A DNA stretch of 64,000 bases from Massilia sp. CFBP 13721 (GTDB taxonomy: Bacteria; Pseudomonadota; Gammaproteobacteria; Burkholderiales; Burkholderiaceae_D). A model generated the notes under the pieces. That model searched no databases. It was not told where the DNA came from and saw nothing but the letters and a program-made list of their open reading frames with translations. This document shows positions 7,394-13,782 of the stretch, piece by piece (within the stretch, counting starts at the first letter, position 1; each line of letters opens with the position of its first letter). The stretch lies in the NCBI RefSeq assembly GCF_014842025.1, contig NZ_JACYUY010000031.1:1-64000 (forward strand). Direction: 5' to 3'. Made by a program: the position numbers and the translations under genes.

Positions 7394-9589
7394 ATGCCAA
7401 AAAAATTCGAATATTTAGCTGGTTCGCTAGCACTTGAGCACTTACCGTTTCACACACGAGCCGCCGAACTCATAAGACGCGAGTTCGTAAATTGTGAAGG
7501 GTACTGCGCCTATCGACTTACTACATTGGGCAGAGCATCAGATGAAGAAATTCCCTCTTTTCTAATCGTCACGCGCGAGCATGGCGTAATTTTGCTAGAC
7601 TTGATCGAAGAAAGGGTAACGAACCAATTTGAAGGTGTGGAATCCTACTATTGGGATTTTGAAAACTCGCACCGCTCTCCAAGTCGCTTCTTGACTCTTG
7701 AGCTGTATACGGGAGACCTAATCAGCCGCCTTAAGAATGACTTGGCCCTCTACGATAGAAAAGCACGCAACATTACCGTTCCAATTACAACTTGCGCTGT
7801 ATTTTGCGCGAACGATATCGCTGAAGTGAAATCATGGCCTGAATTTTCGGAAATTGCAGATATCGATGTAATTCATTTTAGCGATCTGTCTCACTGGCTT
7901 AATTCAGTGCCGCAAGAGTTTCAATGCGACGAAGAAAAATTGGGGCGTATACTATCGCTGCTTGAAGGAACTTTTGTATATGGCGTAAAGCCGAGCTTAG
8001 TGGTTAATCCGCCGCTAGTGACGAAAAACGACTTTATTCAAAGCTCTTTGCAAACCGTATTCAAACAAGACGATTCGCAACGTGTTGCGTCACTACAATT
8101 GCCGCCGGGACCGCAAAGGATTCGCGGGTTAGCAGGGACCGGCAAAACAGTTGTCCTCTCCCTCAAGGCCGCAATTTCACATAAAAGGTTTCCTGAGTTT
8201 AAGATATTGTACTTATTCAATACTCAGAGCCTATATAACCAGATTCAATCTTTAATATCCCGCTACTACACTGTCGAAGCTAAAAAAGCACCAGACTTTG
8301 ACGAACATGTGCATGTACTCCACGCCTGGGGCGGAAAGCAGCGTGCTGGGCTTTACTCAAAGCTCTGTGAAGAGTATGGAATCACACCACTAACCTGGAC
8401 CGATGTTCGCAGTTCCTCTGATGGACTTGCGACAATTTATCGGCGCTTCCTTCAACAAGCGGGAAACGCATTGGAGCCGATCTACGATTTAGTTCTCATA
8501 GATGAGGCCCAAGATTTGCCTCCAGAACTTTTCGAAACAGTGTACAGAATTACAAAAGGTGGGCCTGAAGAAAAGCGAATCATCTGGGCCTACGATGAGT
8601 TCCAGTCTTTGCGCGATGTAGATATGAAGGGACCGTCAGAATTATTTGGGAAAAATGAATTAGGTGAGCCAAATCTACCGGATTCACTTCTTCAAGGAGA
8701 ATACGAAGGCGGCATTGCTAAAGACTTTGTGCTTTCCAACTGCTATCGAACTCCTAGGCCGATTTTGATGGCAGCACATGGGGTTGCTCTCGGACTCTAC
8801 GCCCCCAAGAAGACTGCGATGTTCTATAGTCCTGGGGATTGGACTGCACTCGGATATCGTGTGGTAGAGCCTCATAGTTTGATGATCAATCCCGGCGATC
8901 AAGTTACTCTGGAACGTCCAGATGAGAACAGCAAAAATAAGCTCGAAAGATTATTACGAGAAAGCGAACGGGATCCGAAAGAGTTGCTTCAATTTATCCA
9001 GTGCTCGTCGGAAGAGGAGCAATGGCATAGCGTTGCTAAAGAAGTATCAGTGGTGATCAGAGAGCAAGGCGTGGCCCCAGAAGAAGTAATCATCGTAAAT
9101 CTTTCAAGTGGTCGTGATTCAATGTTGGGAATGCAGCGGGCGTTGACTTCGCAGGGGATAAAGTCAGTTTTACCTGGATTTTTTGAGAGCGCAGACGTTT
9201 TCAAGCCAAAGGGTTACGTAACAATCTCAACAACTTTCAGAGCAAAGGGCAACGAAGCCAATATTGTGTTCGTTATAAACGCACATAAGGTGTCGAAAGA
9301 CGTTACCCTAAGGATGAGGAACGCATTTTTTGTGGCGGTGACTCGCTCACGAGGGTGGTGCTACATTGCGGGCATCGGCGACGACATGAAATCTCTTGTT
9401 AGCGAACTGACTTCTATATACCAAGATTTTCCAGCTTTTCACTTTGTGTGCCCATCTAAAGATGAGTTGCCGAGCCGTGCGCTGCTAAGCATGTCTGATA
9501 ATGAACTCAACAAGATGCAGGAAATTGTTGAATTGATGAAGAAAAATCCTGAGCTAGCTAAGGCAATTAGGCAATCAATGGATGAGTAG
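7394..9589 (+). CDS. Superfamily I (UvrD/Rep-like) helicase with degenerate nuclease-like N-terminus
   Basis: The product is 731 residues long. All core SF1 motifs are present: Walker A GLAGTGKT (245-252), DEAQD box (370-374) followed by WAYDEFQSL, YRTPRP (451-456), FRAKGNEANIV (615-625) and AVTRSRGW (648-655). It should be an ATP-driven DNA or RNA translocase. The first ~240 residues are not helicase; IPSFLIVTREHGVILLDLIEE (53-73) resembles the core strands of NERD-type PD-(D/E)xK nucleases but lacks the Asp and E-x-K catalytic residues. The gene is visibly more A/T-rich than the core chromosome, a sign of transfer. No Shine-Dalgarno is seen before the ATG. Its 3' end overlaps the DUF2290-like gene by 8 bases, so the two are translationally coupled. 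Such helicase pairs are common in phage-defence islands. Confidence 0.88.
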   Translation: MPKKFEYLAGSLALEHLPFHTRAAELIRREFVNCEGYCAYRLTTLGRASDEEIPSFLIVTREHGVILLDLIEERVTNQFEGVESYYWDFENSHRSPSRFLTLELYTGDLISRLKNDLALYDRKARNITVPITTCAVFCANDIAEVKSWPEFSEIADIDVIHFSDLSHWLNSVPQEFQCDEEKLGRILSLLEGTFVYGVKPSLVVNPPLVTKNDFIQSSLQTVFKQDDSQRVASLQLPPGPQRIRGLAGTGKTVVLSLKAAISHKRFPEFKILYLFNTQSLYNQIQSLISRYYTVEAKKAPDFDEHVHVLHAWGGKQRAGLYSKLCEEYGITPLTWTDVRSSSDGLATIYRRFLQQAGNALEPIYDLVLIDEAQDLPPELFETVYRITKGGPEEKRIIWAYDEFQSLRDVDMKGPSELFGKNELGEPNLPDSLLQGEYEGGIAKDFVLSNCYRTPRPILMAAHGVALGLYAPKKTAMFYSPGDWTALGYRVVEPHSLMINPGDQVTLERPDENSKNKLERLLRESERDPKELLQFIQCSSEEEQWHSVAKEVSVVIREQGVAPEEVIIVNLSSGRDSMLGMQRALTSQGIKSVLPGFFESADVFKPKGYVTISTTFRAKGNEANIVFVINAHKVSKDVTLRMRNAFFVAVTRSRGWCYIAGIGDDMKSLVSELTSIYQDFPAFHFVCPSKDELPSRALLSMSDNELNKMQEIVELMKKNPELAKAIRQSMDE

Positions 9590-10268
9590 GATGAAGTTCG
9601 CTGCTATTAGCCAAAATATTCAGTATATTCGACAGAGTCTGGCATCAGTAATCCAGATTGATAACATCGAAATTCAAGCGAATGAGAAGGCAGTAAGTTG
9701 GTCGCCTAGGATACCAGGAATTCGGGCGCGAAAGTATTACCCGCTCGAGTATCAGTGGCTACTCGATAGGCAACAATACTCGCTACTCCTTTCTGATGGT
9801 TCGTTTTTTCAAATTTACTACCGCTTTGATGACAATGACAAATTATTGTCAGGAAGGCTTGCATATTTCCCTCCTCCTGTACCGACTGAAGAGGACGCTG
9901 AGGGGCTATTGGATGGGGCAGCATTAGCGGCTGACCTTGACAATGTTGAGGTTTTTGAGCATTTGTTTAATATCGTTGAGCTACTTGAAAGTCATAAGAT
10001 ACACCCTGCGAACACTGGACACTTTCGGTTCGACTATGATCCTAGTGCAGCTGCAGCTCACTCAGCGTCACATCTTCAGTTTAGCGGGGTTAATGATATA
10101 CGCATCGAAGCTGATTTCTTTCCGATGCCAGCCGCCTTTATCCAATTAGCGTTGTCGGCTAAACCGGCATTTACTGAGCTCTCAGAGGTCTGTTTGAATC
10201 ACTCAAAACATAACGCCCATGTATTGGAAGGGGGAGTGATGCATATTTCCCTAAGGCATATCACCTAA
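9582..10268 (+). CDS. DUF2290-like protein, partner of the helicase
   Basis: The product is 228 residues long and soluble. Residues 147-154 read HFRFDYDP and about 160-183 read HSASHLQFSGVNDIRIEADFFPMP. This H-x-R-x-D-Y/F-D ... H-x-x-S-H-L ... R-I ... P pattern is what I associate with DUF2290, a family of unknown function usually encoded beside helicases or ATPases. The His/Arg/Asp cluster could be catalytic or ligand-binding. The ATG at 9582 lies inside the last codons of the helicase gene, arguing for production in fixed ratio with it and probably a complex. Codon use is A/T-rich like the helicase. The family match is from memory of the motif; function is unknown. Confidence 0.65.
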   Translation: MSRMKFAAISQNIQYIRQSLASVIQIDNIEIQANEKAVSWSPRIPGIRARKYYPLEYQWLLDRQQYSLLLSDGSFFQIYYRFDDNDKLLSGRLAYFPPPVPTEEDAEGLLDGAALAADLDNVEVFEHLFNIVELLESHKIHPANTGHFRFDYDPSAAAAHSASHLQFSGVNDIRIEADFFPMPAAFIQLALSAKPAFTELSEVCLNHSKHNAHVLEGGVMHISLRHIT

Positions 10269-10649
10269 TTTTTTGAGCAGCTTCCACATCTGGACTAAGC
10301 GGTTGGTGTGCAGGATGTGCTGGGTAGGCGCGCTATCCTCAAAAATCCACTCGTAGCTGACGATTGTAGTCTTCAATCGGTGGATGGTCCCGGTACGAAA
10401 AAGTTTAATCGTGCGCCCGTCTGCGGATATCGCGAATAGATTGTCGAACGCTGCGTCTCTTAAATCTTTCCCCTCGATGATACCTGGACAGGACAAAAAG
10501 TTTCACTGGCATTAGGGAAACAGAAGACCGGGCTGGTGCTGCAGGAGGAATGGCGTTCACATCGAGTCGGTCTTGAAATAGGCTTTTTACTAAGGCCAAG
10601 GCGCCACGAAGACGCCTTTTCTATACTCAGCCACGCGCGTATTCTTGAC
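10269..10649. pseudogene. Gap between convergent cargo genes with a protein-like remnant
   Basis: On the minus strand, 10251-10496 encodes 81 residues (DAAFDNLFAISADGRTIKLFRTGTIHRLKTTIVSYEWIFEDSAPT...) with the alternating pattern of a real beta-rich domain. There is no plausible start or ribosome binding site, and the frame runs over the 3' end of the DUF2290-like gene. It is probably the decayed end of a lost gene. A weak dyad, AAGGCG (10598-10603) / CGCCTT (10613-10618) plus TT, may end rightward transcription. Confidence 0.3.
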
Positions 10650-12821
10650 TCATCGGTTATAGCGCTCGTCAAACTCAAACTCTTCAAGGCCTATAAAGTC
10701 ATTGAGCAAACTTGCGTTTTCTTCCGGGAAATCGCTCTTGTAGGCATCAAGAACTCTCTGCAGTTGCTCGCGTTGCGGGAATTGATTGAGATAATCTAAA
10801 TCGATTGCTCGCAAGAAGGCCTTTATCACCTCACTATCCAGATTGAACAGTGCTTTTTTGGCGGCTGGCGCTCCGTAGATGGCATTGGACCGCGATTGAT
10901 TGATGAGCACGGATACATATCGCGAATACAACCGTGTAGGAATCACAGTATCAACCTCGACCAAGGCAGGCACTAACACATTTACCTCGCTAAATTGGTC
11001 GTTGTCGACGATATCGAATATATCCGAGAAAAATGCTCCAAGCAGATCCTCGTCTAACGTTTGCAAGACTTCTGCGCCAAGTGCTAATACCTGGGCTTTA
11101 CGTACTGCCGACTTCCGGAACAATGCATCTTTCACCAACTGCGACAGGTACGGCCGTAATTGATCGGCGCTGAAGTCTGATGCAGACAGAAGCTGTTCAA
11201 ATGCTTTCAAGCCGCCCTCTTCTGTCAGCGCACTCGTACCAAGTGAGTCCAAAAGGAAATTACGTTCCTTGGATTCAAGCTGGTTGATCTTACCTTCCAG
11301 GCCCGTCACCGCGCCCCTCAGCAGTTCGTCCCGCAATAGCCTTGCTTGCATGCCGATCGCGGTCCGTTTGGCTCCGAAGCCTGTAAAGGCGACCGTCGCC
11401 TTCGCTAAAGGCGGTACCGCCTCGTCAGGTTGCGGTGCCGCAGGCTTGCCCCAGAAATCCTGCGGCCACGCCGGTATACGCGTTTCATCCAAGGCATTTC
11501 GTGCACGGAGGATAGACTCGAACTGCTGATTCGAATGCGGGAAATCCCTTCCTAATGCTGCTTGCGGGCCATGTCTGATTACCAGCCGATCGAATTCGCG
11601 AGTAATTTCGCCCGAATCAGTTTTGAATCGGGCGGTCAGATTGGGTTCGTGTCCTTCGACCGAGAGTAATTGGCCTGGGAGGATGGTGATCGCGGCATCA
11701 ATTTTTAAAAGTCGTGATACCAAGAAGCGATGAAGGATCGATGAGTTATAAGAAAACGGCCAGTCGGGGAAATTGAAAATGACTTGTGTATCCTTGCGCA
11801 GCTTGCTTTGTAGATGAGCATCGAATTCGGATGTCACTGGCAGATTTTTGTATGCAAAATACATACTTTCGGAAGGATCGGCGCCAGTGCAAATAGAATT
11901 TTTTGCATCCGTTTCAATATCTTTCAGCTTCGCGATGACCCCATCGAGGCGTTGCAGATCGCCAAATTCCTTAATAAGGTCCTCATGCCGAAAATCGACG
12001 AGCCGCAGGCGCAACACGTCGATCAGTCCGCCATCACCATTGCCGGACACCAGATATTTGGTGGGCGCCGTGCGCACTTCAATCTCAGGCTGGTGCAAGG
12101 AATCGTCGCGCCAATATGAGCGCAGGGGTTGGAGAAGCACCGATTTTTCGACGCCGAAACCAACGGCCAGGATCACAATGTCGAACTGGGGTTCATCGAT
12201 GTCGCCTGAGGTAACCGTGATGCGCCGTGTGCCGTTCGGGGCGGGCGCCCTTAGCATGACCGCAGCCGATGCATGGGTGATTATGCCGTGGGTCTGGACA
12301 TGCGACGACCACTCGGTGAGCAAGTCTCTTGCAATCTGGTCTGCCGTATTAGCGCGCCAATTCATGAAGGGCAGCGAGGTGGCGTCCACCAAAGCGTGCT
12401 CATGCGGCCAGTCGTAAATATTCGGGTGCAGATGCCGCGTATGACATCCTCGCAGATTGTGCAAAAACTGCGGGTGACGCTCGAAAATTGTGACGTTGGC
12501 GTCTAGCTTCGCCGCTGCAATCGCTGCCGTCATGCCGGCGATGCCGCCGCCTACAACGGCCACGCGCGACGCTACCTTGTCGAGCTTACCCGTGGCCTTC
12601 AACGCGTACAGCAAATTCAGCGCACGGATCTGCTGTGAGTGTATGGTTACACGACCTTCATAGGAACCAAGCACATAGACATTCGGCTCGGCTGGCACGG
12701 CCGTGTGCTGCAGAATCGTCGTCGGCGAAGCAGGCGATGGTGAGATGGGGTCTGAAGGCTTGGCGGATGTCGCATCGCTCGCCGCCAACGGTGGATTTTG
12801 CATAGTGACTAGTTTGCGCAT
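10650..12821 (-). CDS. FAD/NAD(P)-binding oxidoreductase with large novel C-terminal region
   Basis: This protein of about 723 residues has a Pro/Ser/Thr-rich leader (about 1-45) and a conserved-looking VTIHSQQIRALNLLYAL helix (about 58-74). These precede a classic Rossmann dinucleotide motif VAVVGGGIAGMTAA (about 87-100) with the strand-2 acidic end VTIFER. HLHPNIYDWP follows the FAD motif and is probably near the active site. The oxidoreductase portion runs to about residue 490, with a GFGAKRTAIG element near its end. The last ~220 residues are predicted mainly helical and match nothing I know. The start is uncertain: ATG 12821 or 12803, both without a clear Shine-Dalgarno. It converges on the helicase operon and is the last gene before the island's tRNA-Lys end, so it is cargo. 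Substrate and role are unknown; a stress or defence sensor is one possibility. Confidence 0.7.
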   Translation of the reverse strand: MRKLVTMQNPPLAASDATSAKPSDPISPSPASPTTILQHTAVPAEPNVYVLGSYEGRVTIHSQQIRALNLLYALKATGKLDKVASRVAVVGGGIAGMTAAIAAAKLDANVTIFERHPQFLHNLRGCHTRHLHPNIYDWPHEHALVDATSLPFMNWRANTADQIARDLLTEWSSHVQTHGIITHASAAVMLRAPAPNGTRRITVTSGDIDEPQFDIVILAVGFGVEKSVLLQPLRSYWRDDSLHQPEIEVRTAPTKYLVSGNGDGGLIDVLRLRLVDFRHEDLIKEFGDLQRLDGVIAKLKDIETDAKNSICTGADPSESMYFAYKNLPVTSEFDAHLQSKLRKDTQVIFNFPDWPFSYNSSILHRFLVSRLLKIDAAITILPGQLLSVEGHEPNLTARFKTDSGEITREFDRLVIRHGPQAALGRDFPHSNQQFESILRARNALDETRIPAWPQDFWGKPAAPQPDEAVPPLAKATVAFTGFGAKRTAIGMQARLLRDELLRGAVTGLEGKINQLESKERNFLLDSLGTSALTEEGGLKAFEQLLSASDFSADQLRPYLSQLVKDALFRKSAVRKAQVLALGAEVLQTLDEDLLGAFFSDIFDIVDNDQFSEVNVLVPALVEVDTVIPTRLYSRYVSVLINQSRSNAIYGAPAAKKALFNLDSEVIKAFLRAIDLDYLNQFPQREQLQRVLDAYKSDFPEENASLLNDFIGLEEFEFDERYNR

Positions 12822-12860
12822 GAAGGAATTGCACAAACAAGGAGTTGAGATGTTGGCAAC

Positions 12861-12887
12861 TTTATAGCGAATTTTCCTGGTTTGCAA
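12861..12887 (-). promoter_or_regulatory. Probable promoter of the FAD protein gene
   Basis: On the minus strand TTGCAA (12887-12882) precedes TATAAA (12866-12861) with a 15-bp spacer. It lies about 40 bases upstream of ATG 12821, which argues against the longer TTG-initiated frame that would start inside this promoter. Confidence 0.45.
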
Positions 12888-13439
12888 GGAAGAACGTAAC
12901 GCTCAAGGAAGCGCTGCTGTATTCCCTGTTTACAGACGCAGGATCTGGCCCAAGCTGATATCTTCGATTAGATAGGAGTCTTTTACACTCGAGCCAGCCG
13001 CCACAGCCATGTGCTTTCACGAATAAACTCAACAAAACCACGACTCCGACCGGAGGCGGACCGGAGGAACCCGCCACCGCATGGCTGGTATCCGAGCAGG
13101 GCCTCCCTTCCGAAATCGGTCAATCGAACGCGCTCCTAACACCGTGATGGCCTCGAAAGCCAACCCTGCACTCTGCTGGCGTGCTGGTGTGCAGATGCCT
13201 CCACATCGCAACGGCTCCCTGATGATTGACTCGGCCTGCCATCGCGAAGAGAGGTTCTGGTCGCTCTCTGGTCGGGGCTACAGACAATACGGTCAAACAG
13301 AATCCATCAGCGTCAAGTTGCAACCCTGCTCAGCCTAAACGTAGTCATTCACTCATGAGTCTGGCGGAGCAAGGAAATGCCTCGCGCAGCGGGATATAAT
13401 GCCTGGACCGAGCCCGTGTAATCGCGGCTGCTACTGGCA
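12888..13439. other. Gene-free right end of the island
   Basis: No supported gene is present. A minus-strand frame at 13120-13323 contains a hydrophobic-aromatic stretch (FAMAGRVNHQGAVAMWRHLHTSTPAE) that looks conserved, but it has no ribosome binding site or context. A duplicated ACCGGAGG sits near 13045-13065. TATAAT at about 13395 stands alone. The segment ends at the tRNA-Lys remnant. Confidence 0.4.
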
Positions 13440-13484
13440 CTTTTAATCCGTTGGTCGCAGGTTCGAATCCCGCACGGCCTACCA
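13440..13484 (+). other. tRNA-Lys 3' remnant, island attachment site
   Basis: From the anticodon loop CTTTTAA (anticodon TTT) onward, the sequence matches the 3' part of a tRNA-Lys: anticodon-stem 3' strand TCCG, variable loop TTGGTCGC, T-arm with GGTTCGAATCC and acceptor end GGCCTACCA. The 5' half is absent: the bases before the loop cannot pair with TCCG, and no complement of the acceptor strand lies upstream. This is the usual scar left when a tyrosine integrase recombines within the anticodon loop. The intact gene should flank the other end of the island, outside the window. One A-C mismatch in the T-stem is compatible with a relic. Confidence 0.8.
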
Positions 13485-13496
13485 CGAATACACAGG

Positions 13497-13527
13497 AAGC
13501 CCACGAATTTCGGTTCGTGGGCTTTTT
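13497..13527 (+). terminator. Terminator of the former tRNA-Lys gene
   Basis: AAGCCCACGAA (13497-13507) pairs perfectly with TTCGTGGGCTT (13514-13524), followed by T residues. It lies 12 bases after the tRNA CCA end, so the DNA to the right of the remnant is the ancestral chromosome. Confidence 0.85.
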
Positions 13528-13782
13528 GCATTTTCGCGTTTCTTACGGCCGCCGCCCCGTCGCGCGGCAGATTCCGCACGGCTTTCCGTCCACGCCCAGG
13601 CACTGCCTGCGCACTGCTCAGTTCTGTTACATGCCGCGTACGCGCACCTTGCTGCATAATCTGCACAAGGCAACGCGACAAGGCAGCCCTTGTCCGGCAG
13701 AGGGTCCGGACGCCCGCCGTTGCCTCACGCAACACGCCATGACCAGGATTCCACGCCCACGAGGCAGATCGATGCGCCGACC

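Noticed and set aside
7394..12821. Retron, CRISPR, CBASS or restriction-modification system in the cargo
   Set aside because: I found no reverse transcriptase, repeat array, CD-NTase motif with effector, or methyltransferase motifs; only helicase, DUF2290-like and FAD proteins are visible.
13120..13323. Small minus-strand ORF with a conserved-looking FAMAGRVNHQGAVAMWRHLHT stretch
   Set aside because: There is no start signal, terminator or partner; it may be a remnant but the evidence is too thin.
13395..13484. Complete tRNA-Lys gene behind a TATAAT
   Set aside because: The 5' half cannot pair with the acceptor or anticodon strands, so only the 3' remnant is supported.
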